Shown here in pieces: positions 40,700 through 52,379 of a stretch of 64,000 nt of DNA (position 1 is the stretch's first letter; every line of letters starts with the position of its first letter). The stretch comes from Chiridota heheva (taxonomy: Eukaryota; Echinodermata; Holothuroidea; Apodida; Chiridotidae), in NCBI GenBank assembly GCA_020152595.1, contig JAIGNY010003313.1, positions 2,398,501 to 2,462,500 on the forward strand. Reading direction: 5' to 3'. A model generated the notes under the pieces. That model was not told the DNA's origin. It saw only the letters and a list, made by a program, of their open reading frames with translations, and ran no database searches. Both the position numbers and the translations under genes were made by a program.

Positions 40700-43125
40700 A
40701 CAATTGGGAACGAAACGTGTGTGTTAACTAAAGCAAATTGAAGAATCCCCTAACCGAGGAAAAAATTCGTCAGTGCGCAACTTTGCAAGAGCAAAAGTTG
40801 GTGGAGTAACACAAACTTCACAAAGTCAAGTAAATGCAAGGGAATAAATGCAGCATGCGTTTCCAAACGACTGCATGAATTATCCCATGAAAGGAGGCAT
40901 GCCTCTAATCTGAGTGCATACCCTAGCTATTCCATGAAGTGCTAACCACTTTAAGAGATTGCTTTTGGACGATCAATTGTGAGAAAGTGTCTCATGACAC
41001 AGTATGGTGAGATTTCCGTAATGAAAAAAAGTATGCAATTGTAACGCCAAACATCGGCTACGCACTTATCAAGCAACTCCAAAGATGCAAGACGGGGGCA
41101 CCACACAAGTTAGAGAAGGTTTGTTTGCTTATCTCTCCAGTGGCCACAACCCAACTGGAAAACTTAAGTGGTTGGCTGCAACAGCTATCCTAAAGCCCAT
41201 GACCAAACCAAGTCTGGGAAGGACCCCCCAAGACAAGGGGGGGGGGGGAAAGAGGGGGAGGGGAGTGGGGAGAAAAGAGGGGGGGTGGGGAGAAAAGAGG
41301 GAGGGGTGGGGAGAAAAACAACTTCTCAGAAATGCCTTGCTATGCCAAGGATCGGCGGACAGAGGCCACACAGTCAAACAAAGTGCTCTGGGACTGAAGT
41401 GCAATTCGCTAGAGTCCGGGAAAGAGACTAAAGTCGTCTCTGACCAGAGGCTCATACGGGAAACCTGCAAAAAGTTTTGAGCAGCTAAGGGAACCGCAGT
41501 TGGCCGGGCCAAATGAGTGCTACTGGTTATACATCGCCCTGCCAAGTACCTACGGTACCAACGCGAAAGGCGGAAAAGCGTAATTCATGCAGTCAGTCCC
41601 ATTGAAAGTGAATGCGTTAACTCCGAAACCTGTGGGTCAGGAGGACGGAAGCATAGAAAGGATAGCTTACGGATGTGGACTGACCTAGATCCGGGATGCC
41701 GAATGTTGCCCAGATCGCTATGGTCACCTGTGGCAAGCATGCCCATCCTGTGGGGGTTCCACTGAGGTGAGATGATAGATCTGTGATCATGTTATCTAAA
41801 CCCGAGAGGTGACCAGCCTTAAATACAGCAAAGGAATAAGCAAAGTACCTGTCCAAGTTCCTGTCATTAGGGACCACATGGAATGTGCTCCCTACACGTC
41901 CAAGACGCATCTGTCACCGCTGCCGGTGAAGGTCTGATGGGTAGAAACTTCGCTCCTCATGATAGGTGGGAGTGTCTGCACCACCACTAAATGTGGGTGG
42001 CCACCATCTGAAGGTGTGAAGCGGTGGTACTGAGGTGTCCTGGAAGCAGGGGATGTAGGTTCCTCATGTGAAACTTGCACATGGAGACTACTTCCACCAG
42101 ACTGGTGAAGTGGACTAAAAGCCTCAGTCAGTCTCTCACCAGAGACGATCACTGTGAGAGGAGGAAAAACCGCAATCACCTTCATGGCTAGCACTCTCTC
42201 CTCTGGCGGCCAAAAACGGCCTTGTGGAAAGTCCAGGATGGTCAAGGTTTCCATGAGACCATCTTCAGCCCGAGGGTAGATTTCAACAATGTCCTCCCCA
42301 CGACTAGCAGTCTCAGAGTGTCAAAAATATGCATCGGTTGCTGACGGGCAGTGGTGCGTGGGAGGTAGCAGCCTTTCCTCCATGGCCTGTGAGATCTCAG
42401 ACAAAAGCCTGGATCTCAAAGAGTCCATGAAGGAAGGAAATATCCTTACATGGATTAACACTATTTTTCTTCCTATGTCCACACCTGGGCTCAGGTAGGA
42501 AGGAAGGAAGTGAGAAGTACAGGAAGGACAGAAACTGTCCTCTTCATGAGTGCCTCCTGCTTCCTTCTCGATCCCTACTCTGGGACCTGCTCTGTTGTGG
42601 AGAGGACTGGAGGAGAGAAGTGAGTGAAATGCCAACCGTCGACCAAACGCACAGGGTGAAGTGCTGTTGAGCAGGAAAAATCTTTCTGGCCATCAGCTCT
42701 GAAAACCTATTTCTAACTTAGGGTTTAGGTACGCCGTGTACTCTACGGGCAATTAACTCTGTAAAACTTTTACAACAGCGCAACTGAGGCCACGGCTACC
42801 ACTGTATAGAGTACAAAGGAGACTGTAGTCTTCGTCTAGTGTCAGCGTACCAAAACACATTGCCGAGATCAACGATGATGGAGGAGCAGCGTGGTAGGTG
42901 TGACTGCACTTTCCACCTCGCCCTGTTAAGTCTAGCATCAGAGTAACACCATAAAGAAAAGAGGCCAATCCACGTGAATGGTAGTAAGGAAAAAGGGGTG
43001 TCCACCGTATGTGCAAAAACCTTGTTGGTTACTGAACTTTACTGATTTAAACTGAAAAGAAAACACGGCTAGTCATAGAGACCTGCATGGTTGAAAAAAT
43101 ACAGACAACACAACATTGTGGGTCC
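40700..43125. other. GC-richer anonymous segment with partly coherent minus-strand frames
   Basis: Overlapping minus-strand frames at 42635-42321, 42320-41892 and 41910-41617 can be read as one broken sequence (for example SFMDSLRSRLLSEISQAMEE, then VFPPLTVIVSGERL, then HVVPNDRNLDRYFAYSFAVF). Composition is richer in G+C than the flanks. I recognise no domain; a decayed transposon gag-like ORF is possible, a host gene is unlikely given the stops. A G-tract minisatellite (aggggggtggggagaaaaga type) lies at 41239-41316. Confidence 0.35.
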
Positions 43126-44277
43126 GACTGGTATTATTAACCCCGGTTAACAAATTAAAAGGTAGGCTGCTAACGTAAGTCATATACTGAATGGGCTGCT
43201 AACTGCGTAAGGTGGTTTTCGATCGTAAGACCGCGGAGCCGTAAACTGGGGCTATGGCACCGTAGAAAACTAGCGCTGTAAATAGAACATACGTTATACA
43301 TGTATGTAGAACGTACGTTATACATGTACCTAGAACGTATGTTAACTAATGAAAATCCATTTGTGTAGAAAGTTAATTAAAATGGTGTTACAACGTGTAC
43401 CATAAGCAACATGGGCCGTTACGTAGAACAGGTTCTAACAACCGTGTGGCTACGACCTGACTGGTTAACAACTTAATAAGGTGTCTTATAACAACTTGTA
43501 AACCCTACGGGTTGTCATCCTGAAGAAGTTACAACCGTTCTGAGAAGAGTTAACATGCGGCGTATAAAATATGGGCCGTCAGTATAGGAACGGTTGTAGC
43601 AACCGTAAAACTGCGTAGCCGGTGGCCAAAGTTCATCCAATTAAAGACTTCATTAAGTTGTTAAGTGTCTCGTTCACGTACTGCGCATGCTACACGGGTC
43701 AACTCGATAACGTAGACGTAGATCATTAACCTTATTAAGTTATTGTCACAGAAGGTAACATCCTGCATATACTACACGTGCCATCAATTTCGAACAGGCT
43801 GTAGCGGCTACACAACCGCGTAGCTGTTGGCTACTTATATCAACAACGTAACTTGTACTAAGTTGATTAGATAAGGTGTTAACTAACGTACAGCGTATGC
43901 TATACGGGCCGTTAACTTCAAAAGGTTGTTACAACCTTGGTACTGCGGAGCCGATGGCTACGGATGTGGAAAAAACTAAAACCGCACGCTGTACGGGTAA
44001 TTAACTAACAATCCGTGGAGCCGCGTGAAACTGCTTTATGAAGGTGTTAACGTATAGTGTAAATAATACGTGCCCTGAACTACCCTGAACGTGGGACTGT
44101 CTATCAACGGCCACCTATGGCAAAAAACTAACTCATGTGGAGCTAATTTTAAAAGGGGGGTTAAACATGCTACGTCAACTGTATGAGCCATTAACCCAAT
44201 GGGTCTACGAAAGCATCAATGTGCTACATATGTTCTACGAGCCGTCCGCCCAGTTTGCCTCTGTTCACCACGGAGCA
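43126..44277. repeat. Degenerate ~110-160 bp repeats, left part
   Basis: Irregular recurrence of cgggccgttaac, gcggagccgatggct and acgtacagcgtatgctat motifs, with roughly 100-160 bp between occurrences. The same vocabulary resumes at 47628-48070 (ggagccgtatgg, gctgtatgagctgttaact), so the LINE at 44289 landed inside this array. Confidence 0.6.
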
Positions 44278-44288
44278 ACGAAGATAGT
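44278..44288. repeat. Target-site duplication, left copy
   Basis: acgaagatagt, identical to 47617-47627; directly abuts the (TTTG)n tail of the LINE. Confidence 0.9.
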
Positions 44289-44672
44289 TTGTTTGTTTGT
44301 TTGTTTGATGAGGTCTTAACGGCACCACGACAACGAAGGTCAAATTGTGCCCGAGAGGTCAGATCATTTTAGAGGTAGTAAGGAAAGAGACCAGGGGAAG
44401 AATGAGAGAAATTCAAGAACAAAAGCCAGAAAGCTGTGATCGAGAGAGGAGGTGCAAGGGTAAAACAAAAACAAAGTAGAGAGGGGGTGGAAGAGGAGAA
44501 TTAAATATGGTTGTAGAGGGATGCATGCTGAAGGAAGGAGACTATTTTATCTGGAGGATTTTTTTGGAAGAACTCAGCAATTGAGTTGTGGGGAGCGAGA
44601 GAAGCTCTGGGAAGGTTGTACAGGGGGCAAGCAAGGAGAACGTGTTGGATTGTGAGGATGCAGTGGCAATTG

Positions 44673-45284
44673 TTACAGAGGGGTTGGGGGAACCAATAAG
44701 GAGGTGGGAGTGAGTGAGGTGGGTGTGACCAATTCTAAGACGGGTAATATGAACGTTGTCGATACGAGAAAGGTTGTTGATGGTGGATTTGATCGGGATT
44801 GTGGGCTGGATAACATGGAGTTTGTTATCAATTTGAAAGTTCCATAAGGTTGGCCAGCGGTCACGAACAAGAGAAGCGATAAGCGGTTTGATGTCAGAGA
44901 GGGTTTTGGGAAAAGGGGAAGGGAGGAGATTAAGGGCAAGCTTAGCGGCTGTATCAGCCCTGTCATTGCCAGGGATGCCAACATGGCTGGGTATCCAGAA
45001 GAAAAGAACACTTTTCCTGCAGAGGGTGGGAGAAAAGAGTTTCCGGAGGAGGAGGTGGCAGGTGAGGTTATCCCATTTAAGATTGAGTAATGAAGTAAGA
45101 ACAGCCTTTGAGTCAGAGAAAATGGCAAAGTGACTAAGAGGAGAGTACTCAATAAAGTTGAGGGCGAGGAGAATGGCCTTAGCCTCGGCTGAAAAGATGG
45201 ATGAGTAGTCAGGAAGTCTGCTACTGAGGGTGATGTCTTGGATGATGGCAGCAGCAGCTGTCTTGTTGCCTTCCTTGGAGCCAT
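44673..45284 (-). pseudogene. RNase H and C-terminal domain remnant
   Basis: Across two frames the minus strand reads SIFSAEAKAILLALNFIEYS, FAIFSDSKAVLTSLL, FFWIPSHVGIPGNDRAD and then RLRIGHTHLTHSHLLIG. All expected RNase H acidic positions (E of SAEAKA, D of FSDSK, D of GNDRAD) are present. The 203-codon open frame on this strand is a shifted frame, not the protein. Confidence 0.82.
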
Positions 45285-46410
45285 CAGTATAGATGGAGGT
45301 GTAATTTGAGAGTTGGTCTTTGATTTGGTTGTGGAGATTGATGAAGAGATTAGGGTGAGTTTGAGTTTTGTTATAAGTGGAGAGGTCTAGGTGGACAGAA
45401 GGAAGGGGGGTGGCCCAAGGCGGAAAAGTGGGCCAGGAATAGGTGCCGAGAGTGGCGGGGTTGATGCCAAGTTGAAAGAGGTCTGATTTAATGCGTAAGC
45501 TGAAGGGAGGCGATAGGGTTTTAGTCCTATCAAAGAGGGAGGAGAAATTGGGGTACCTAATGAGGTTGTAAACAGGGTTCTGGGTGTTGGTGAGGACTCT
45601 AAAAGCATAGGAGAGGCTAAGCTTTTTACATCTAAGTAGAAAGGGGGGTTCGTTGGCTTCAACATGAAGGCTAGTGATTGGGGAGGTCCTGTAGGCTCCT
45701 AGACAAAGCCTGAGGGCTTCATTTTGGATGGTGTTAATGTGGTTGAGGTATGAGTTGTGAGCGACACAGTAAACAATATTGCCATAGTCAAGCTTGGCAC
45801 GAATGGTGAGCCTGAAAATTTTGAGAAGAGCATATGTTCGCTCCCCAAGTAGTGTTGGAGAGCAGTCGGAGGAGGTTGAGGGAGCTATAGCATTTTAGTT
45901 TCAGGTTGGTGATGTGTGGCTTGTAGGTGAGCTTGGGGTCTAGAGTTAGACCAAGGAACTTTGTGTTTTCAACTTTAGGGATGCGATTCTCATTGAGCAC
46001 AAAGTTCGGGTTGGGGTGGAGGTTGTTGAAATGACAAAAGTGCATGCAGACTGTCTTGTCTTTGGAGAATTTAAAACCGTTATTGTTGCTCCAGACTTGC
46101 AGCTGATTGAGGCTGGTTTGGAGCCTATTTTCAACAATAGGAAAGCTAGGGAGGAGTAGAAGATGGTGAAGTCATCCACGTAGAGAGGGTACGTTTGATG
46201 CTGGGGCCAAGGTCATTCCCGATGTCATTAATGCTCAGGTTGAAGAGAGTGGGGAGAGGATGCTGCCTTGGGGGCCCTCTTCTTGGGGTACGGCTTGGAG
46301 AGGGTGTGGCCAATACGAACTTGGAACTGCCTGGGTGAGAGGAAGTTTTGAATAAAGATGGGGAGGTGGCCTCTGAGGCCAATGGTGTGAAGTTTCGGTA
46401 ATGCCGTATT

Positions 46411-47400
46411 TCAAGTAGTGTCGAAAGCTTTCTCGAGGTCAAAAAATATGGCAATGAGGTGTTCCTTTTTGCAAAGGATTCCCGGATAGCGGTGTCGAGC
46501 GTAATTAGCTGGTCTAGGTATTGCGACGTTTTGGAAGCCGCTTTGGTGAGGAGAGAGGATTCTGTTGGTCTCGAGGAACCAGTTTAGTCTCTGATTAATG
46601 ATCTTTTCCATAATTTTACAGAGACAGCAAGTAAGGGCGATGGGTCGGTAGCTGGTGGGGTCGGTGCTATCCTTACCCGGTTTAAGGACGGGGATGACAA
46701 TAGCTGTTCTCCAGATAGGGGGAAAGGAGTGTGAGGACCAAATGTGGTTGAAGATGGTGAGTAGGGTAGTGGTGGCCTTGATGGGGAGGTGTTTCAGAAA
46801 CTGATAGGGGATGTTATCTGGGCCCTTGGAGGTGCAGCCAGCGTCATTGATGGCTTGGTTTAATTCAGAAAGGGTGAGAGGGGTGTTGTAGCTTTCAGAG
46901 TTGTCAGAGGGAAAAGTGATTCTCCGGGCTTCATCGCAAGCTTTTTTGATTTTGAAAGCATTGGAGTAGTTGGTCGAGGACGAGATGTTGCTGAAAGAGG
47001 CGGCGAGGTGGTCAACGATGTCCTTTTTTGCGGTGAGAAGGTCTCCATTCCAAGAGAGATGGGAGATGGAAGATTTGCCTACTCTGCCGTGGAAGCTGTT
47101 AACCATTCTCCAAATCTTCTTAGTGGGGGTGTTGGTGGTGAGGGAAGAGATAAAGTTGTTCCAAGTGTTGGTTTTACTGTCCTTGATAGTGCGTCTGGCC
47201 TTGGCACTGCTGATGCAAAAGAGGTTAAGGTTATGGGTAGTCGGGTTAGTTTTAAAGTTCCTGAGGGCTCTTTTCCTGTTCTTGATGGCGGTTTTGCAGT
47301 CATCCGAGAACCAGGGGTTGGGGGGATGATTTGGGGGTTTGGAGGTTTTGGGAATTGAGCAGGTGGCGATGTTGATAAGGATATTACTGAAGTTAGACAT
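46411..47400 (-). pseudogene. ORF2 segment: linker and N-terminal RT (329 codons open)
   Basis: Reads WFSDDCKTAIKNRKRALRN, then GPDNIPYQFLKHLP, TAIVIPVLKPGKD, TSYRPIALTCCLCKIMEKII and IAIFFDLEKAFDTT. These are the GPDxIP, PKPGKDP..YRPI and DLEKAFD blocks of non-LTR RT. The frame is lost just after the aspartate block, with the palm (QGSILSP, about 46260; YVDD, about 46175) in other frames. Confidence 0.88.
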
Positions 47401-47539
47401 GGGATCCTCATCCTCAAGAAGATGGGGGGAGAGGTGTGAGTCACAGAGGGTTTCAAAAAGGGACCAGTCAGCCTTGTCGAGGTTCCAATTGGGGGTGTGC
47501 TCAGTGGGGATTTGAAGATTGGAGTGTATAAGAAGAGGG

Positions 47540-47617
47540 TAATGATCACTACCACAGAAGTCAGCAGTGACTCTCCAACTAAAGAGTCACTGCTGACCTC
47601 TGTGGTAGTGATCATTA
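47540..47617. repeat. 35-bp snap-back inverted repeat at LINE 5' end
   Basis: 47540-47574 and 47583-47617 are reverse complements with one mismatch, separated by ccaactaa. The inner arm is the LINE's own SDHY endonuclease codons; the outer arm is the same sequence inverted and ends at the target duplication. Confidence 0.92.
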
Positions 47618-47627
47618 CGAAGATAGT
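47617..47627. repeat. Target-site duplication, right copy
   Basis: acgaagatagt, identical to 44278-44288; borders the inverted scrap, proving that the scrap is part of the insertion. Confidence 0.9.
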
Positions 47628-48075
47628 GACTACACGAGGGGGACTACTGCCATACTTAATATGCGTCCCTAACATAATACATGTAGCTATCAATAAAATG
47701 AACCATTTGGATCTATGATAGCGTTAACATAATACATATGTTATACAAGTGTTTACCACAGTATACTTCCATACCACACAAAGCTGCGAAGTTAGCGGCT
47801 ATGTTTGGGGGACTAAAGCTGTACTCAGTAAGCGTTCCTGTTGGAATAGCTTAAAATACACTGGAGCCGTATGGAAATACGGTAGAGTTCAGGTTCTACA
47901 TAAGCTGTATGAGCTGTTAACTCCTATTTGTTTCACCATGGAGCTACGACGCTGGTGGCTGATGGGGGGACTACGGCCATACTCAGTACACGTCCCAGTA
48001 AGAATAACGGTCCTGAAACTCGTGGGACTCACGAAATGGCGTTCGCACAAAATAGCCACAAAGTTACCCTTTGTA
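47628..48075. repeat. Degenerate ~110-160 bp repeats, right part
   Basis: Continues the motif vocabulary of 43126-44277: tactgccatactt, cggccatactcagtacacgt, ggagccgtatgg and tgagctgttaactc. Confidence 0.5.
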
Positions 48076-49850
48076 ATCCATCGATAACTTGATAGTTTTT
48101 TTTTAAAAACAAACAATATATATTTCAGATTACATGGGAAATCTTAATTGTATATCAAAAGTCAAAATAAAATGAATGAGAATTAGTGACGACAGAGCTT
48201 CTTGAGGCAACTGAATACACGTACTCAGTGTGTGCAAGGTTTTGATAATTAGAACCCTGGTGTATGTATTAATGTGGTGTCAATCTCTCAATACTGGTTT
48301 TCTAAATTTCGGCCTATGCAGTAGTATTTTCACTATTCTTATGCTATAATTCATAGGGTTATATGTAAAAACATTTATATCTGCTTATACTGCTAAAATA
48401 CCATTCAACCAGGGATTTATTATTACAAATAACAAATCTTTGATTTCATGTACTTTCTTTCAACTTGTAAAACACATTGTTGCTTTGTAGGCCTTGTGTG
48501 AATTCCGTGAACTATGAATTGGACTCTTGCCACCGCTGACCAAATTTTAATGTAGGTTGAGATTATTTTGGTAATATACTGTACTATGATAGCAATTTAA
48601 TAAATGTCCAATTAATATTAAACGGATTCAAACATAACAAAAAATATTCATTTTTTTTTTTAATAGAGATGTGTCAGAAAAACACTGACTCGTAGTATGA
48701 GAATGACCTCTAAACCGAAACACTGAAAATAAAAATCCTACCTTTGCTGTTTTACAGGGGCGGCCCGCCCTGCCCCCTGGGGGTCCGCCCTGCCCTCATG
48801 AGAATTGTATTTATTTATTTATTTTACTTAATAATCTCAATTAACCTCATAATGAAATACCTTACATGGATACATAACACAGAAAGATAGCATAGTAAGC
48901 AAGTGTCCTGTTTGGCTCATGAATGGTCCTAATCAATGAGAATAGTTTCATTCTGAGGTATGTTATAGCTAAAATCCCACAGCTTCTTCACCATGGGATT
49001 GAGCGCCTGGACTCCATGTCGAAAAGATGCAGCGCTTCGTGCATGCATTAATGTGCGCCTCAACAAGTCTAACACCCTGCCCTTTCCTTTTTAAATCAAG
49101 CTAGGGGTTTGAAAATTACCTTAGAAAATCATGTATTTCACAAAATAGCCTTAAACATAACAACGGATAATAATCATATACGCGTTATATGAATAGGACT
49201 ACTGTATATAGAATATTGGCTAGTTGTATAGCATAGCATGATATACTACACTGGTGTTCCATATATCCGTCCGTGCTTGCACGATAGCATTAACTTGCAA
49301 CAATAAAACTTGGCAATGCTATTCAGAGGAGGAAGACACTTTTTCTTCAACAAACAGGATACACAGATTAAGCACTGTCCTTCAACTGTTACAGACAATA
49401 AACAAAAGTATTCACAACAACTTACTTTCTATTATAACAAAATGATTGAGATTATAACAGTGCTACCTGGCTATCAAGAAGTGTTGTGATTCAGTGCTCT
49501 TAATTACTGTCTTTTTTTCTGGAAATCAATTTTAATTCAGGCTGAATTTTTACCATATTGCTGTTTTTTGCATGTTGTCTGCATAATTGTACTGTTTTTG
49601 TTTTCTAAAGTTTCCTTATTTGTGAAATTTTTGTCGATTTCTTTTGTTACTGGTTTGTGTGCTGTTACTAACTCTATCCTATTACACACGATTTACAGCT
49701 GTCATTTTAAGCTAGGTCTATTGTATTGTAAGGCTTTGTTATTTTTAAAATTTTAGTGTAGGTGTTTGTGTTGAGTGTACTAGGCTAAATGAGTTTGTGT
49801 TGAGCGTAAGCTCGTTGAGTGTGTATTTAAGTTAGGTATTTCTTTAGCTA
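48076..49850. other. No recognisable gene
   Basis: AT-rich. A short GC-rich island at 48758-48800 (ggggcggcccgccctgcccc) stands out but carries no frame. The 5' end of the following LINE may extend into the right part of this interval. Confidence 0.45.
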
Positions 49851-49873
49851 TTGTTGGGCCCATTGTTTCTTTT

Positions 49874-50874
49874 TTGGGTTATTGCTTTTGGTTTTCTGCT
49901 TCTGTTAATTGTATGGTCATGGAGAGTTCTATTTGTTGTAATAGCTGTGTTATGTGGGTCGATTTTGAGGAGTCCGGTGTGACATGTAATTTTGAGGAGT
50001 CCGGTGTGACATGTAATTTTGAGGAGTCCGGTGTGACATGTAGTTTTGAGGAACTATCAGTTGATAGTTTTGTAATTGTTTGTGCAAAGTGTATACGGTT
50101 GAAGGCTTTTGAGTTGAGGCTTTCTGGTTGTAGTTGTATCGTTGAAAAGGTTGATGCCAGTGTGCAGACTGACATTAGTGGTTTAGATGTGGGTAGTCAG
50201 ACATGTGATGTTGATAGTTCTTTGGGTGAGGAAATTGATAGGGCTTCTGTTCTGGTAGATAGTCTTCGATCAGTTTCTGTTGACAGGCGCCTCATGTTGG
50301 ATTGTCTGTAGTTGATGATTGTACAGGTGCCATTGGTAGTGAGGCTTTTGATTCATCTGGTACTTTGCCTGCGGATTCTGTTAGGGATAAGGTATTATGG
50401 ATAGGGGATTCACTTATAAGGTATGTTGACACAGAGTTTTGTGGAGTAGATCGTAGTAGCAGGATTGGGGAGTGTCTTCCAGGGGCTAGACTTGATGACG
50501 TGAGTTCTCGTGTTGAAACTTTATGTAAGGGTGAAGATACTGTGGTAGTTTCAATAGGTACAAATGATATTTCAAGGAGAAATGTTGATTTTGTTAGGCA
50601 TAGTTTCATGAATTTGTTATTCAAGTTGAAGGACACAGGTTGTTAGGTTCTACTTGTTGGTCTGTTGCCACATAGAGGCAGTTCCTTTATGATAGATAAG
50701 ATGTTGATCAATAATTGGCTAGAGAGTATTTGTCCTCTGTTTGAGTTCGGTTTTGTAAATTTCTGGCATAAGTTTGAATTTCGGTTTGATTGGTTCATGA
50801 GAGATGGTTTGCAAACTAGGAAAGGTGCTAGGGGTGTCAACATTGCAATTAGGGATCCGAGTCCTTTAAACTAG
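49874..50874 (+). pseudogene. CR1 ORF1: cysteine finger plus SGNH-hydrolase domain
   Basis: Frame 49874-50311 has CCNSCVMWVDFEESGVTC and FVIVCAKC, a PHD-like C-x2-C...W...C...C-x2-C arrangement, expanded by a 30-bp triplicate (EESGVTCNF x3 at 49965-50054). After a +1 shift, frame 50302-50874 reads VLWIGDSLIRYVD (GDS block with the catalytic Ser), CLPGARLDDV and VVVSIGTNDISRR (GTND block), a TAG at 50644-50646, then VGLLPHRGSS. This is the lipid-hydrolase-like domain known from CR1/L2 ORF1 proteins. Confidence 0.8.
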
Positions 50875-50939
50875 TCACGTGGAGAGAGAGTTTAAACCCA
50901 CCTGTCAAACATGTTTCTGTGGAAAGGGATTGTTTTTCT

Positions 50940-51660
50940 TGTGGTAGAATTAGGGTTATGTTTTCAAATGTTCATAGCATTTTAAATAAACATGATGAGC
51001 TGCTGGTTGAAGTTTCAATTAGTAAACCCGATATAATTTGTATTACTGATAATTAGATTTATAGTAAAATTAGTGATTTTAAGGTACATATTCCAGGTTA
51101 CTCAGTTTTCATACAAGACAGATTAGATACTCTTAATTGTAGAGGAGGTGGTATTCTATTGTTTGTAATTGACAGTTTTAATTGCATAGATAGGACTGCT
51201 CAGTTTTCTTTTGGTTTTTCAAATTGCCTATGGTGTGAGCTTATTGTTGATGGTGATGTTGGTAGTTCCGTGGTTGTTGGTGTTGTATATAGATCACCAA
51301 ATTCATGTCCTGAAAACAATTAGAAATTGCTTGACTGCTTTAGGAAAGTTGCTTTTAGGAGGGTTATTGTTTTTGGGGACTTTAATTTTCCAGACATTGA
51401 TTGGGATCTTTGTACTAGTGGTCCACATGGTAAAGATTTTCTGGAAGTTGTATCCGACTGCTTTTTCACCCAGCATGTGTTGCTTCCCACGTGTGGTAGT
51501 AATTGTCTTGATTTGATTTTCAGTAGTGAAGAAAGTATGGGTAGAAATGTGTTAAGTAGCGGTAAGGTAGGGTGCAGTGATCATGACCTCATTTTGATCT
51601 GTATTGTTTCACAAAGGTTTCTCCAGCTAATAAACTGGTTTTATATTTTAAGAATGCTGA
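50940..51660 (+). pseudogene. CR1 APE endonuclease remnant
   Basis: Reads MFSNVHSILNKHDELLVE, KPDIICITD with a stop in place of the usual glutamate/tryptophan, then GGGILLFV, VVVGVVYRSPNS, VIVFGDFNFPDIDWD and GCSDHDLILICIV. The QxN-, E-, Y-R-P-, GDFN and SDH blocks of LINE endonucleases are in order; at least one frameshift and two stops are present. Confidence 0.82.
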
Positions 51661-52379
51661 CTTGCTGCACTTCATGATAATTTGTCGTTCGATTTGACTT
51701 CTTTGCTATGCGACTTAGATCCTTCGAATCATTGGATGTTTTCCGAACTAAAGTTTTGGAGGGTGCAAATAGCTTTGTCCCATTAAAGAAAGTATGTAGG
51801 CGTAATCAACCAGTGTGGATGTCTCGGGAGGTTTAGCGGGCTGTTCGGAAAAAGAAGAAGTTGTGGTGTTGTTATAAAAACAGTGGGTGTCATGCGGAGC
51901 TTGCTAAGTATAAGGATCATGAAAAGTTCACAAAAGGTTTGATAAGAGATACTAAAGTGCTTTTTGAAAAACGTCTGTCCAAAGAGGTTAAGATTAATCC
52001 TGTCATTTTACTCTTACGTTCCATCAAAGCAGAACACCAAGGAGGTTGTTGGTCCCCTTCAGGAATATGGATGAGGTTTTGAATGACCACTTTGCATCTG
52101 TTTTTACTAAGGAGTCCCTTGCTGACGATGCTGTGGAGTATCTTAGTGTGCACTCTCCAGTATCCATTATGGATGTTGATTTTACAGTCGATATTGTCTA
52201 AGAAGTTGAAGGGTTTTGATTTCAAATAAAGCACCCGCTCTATATGGTATACATCCTGCTGTTTTACACGAGAGTTCTAATTTTCTTTCTGTTCCCCTGG
52301 GTATTATCTTTTCAAAGTGCTTTGATGTTGGTGTTGTTCCTAGTGATCAGAGAATTGCAAATGCCACTCCTATTTTAAA

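Larger units (their letters stand above)
44289..47616 (-). mobile_element. 5'-truncated I/Nimb-like LINE with intact target duplications
   Basis: A 3328-bp minus-strand insertion between 11-bp direct repeats. Order on the minus strand: inverted 5' scrap (47616-47576), endonuclease tail (VTADFCGSDHYPLLIHS, about 47580-47520), long open frame 47400-46411 covering the linker and first half of RT, rest of RT with an LYVDDFTIFYS box near 46175, RNase H (about 45240-44920), zinc finger, 3' UTR and (CAAA)n tail at 44289-44308. The 329-codon frame and clear duplications suggest it is much younger than the copy at 1-3960. Frameshifts interrupt RT after the first aspartate block. Confidence 0.92.

Noticed and set aside
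41129..41545. 138-codon minus-strand frame as a gene
   Set aside because: About a third of it is proline/serine runs from a G-tract minisatellite (41239-41316); no domain.
44673..47693. Several long frames in alternate phases (203, 204, 119 codons)
   Set aside because: They overlap RNase H or RT text in another frame of the same LINE and have serine/threonine/proline-rich shadow composition.
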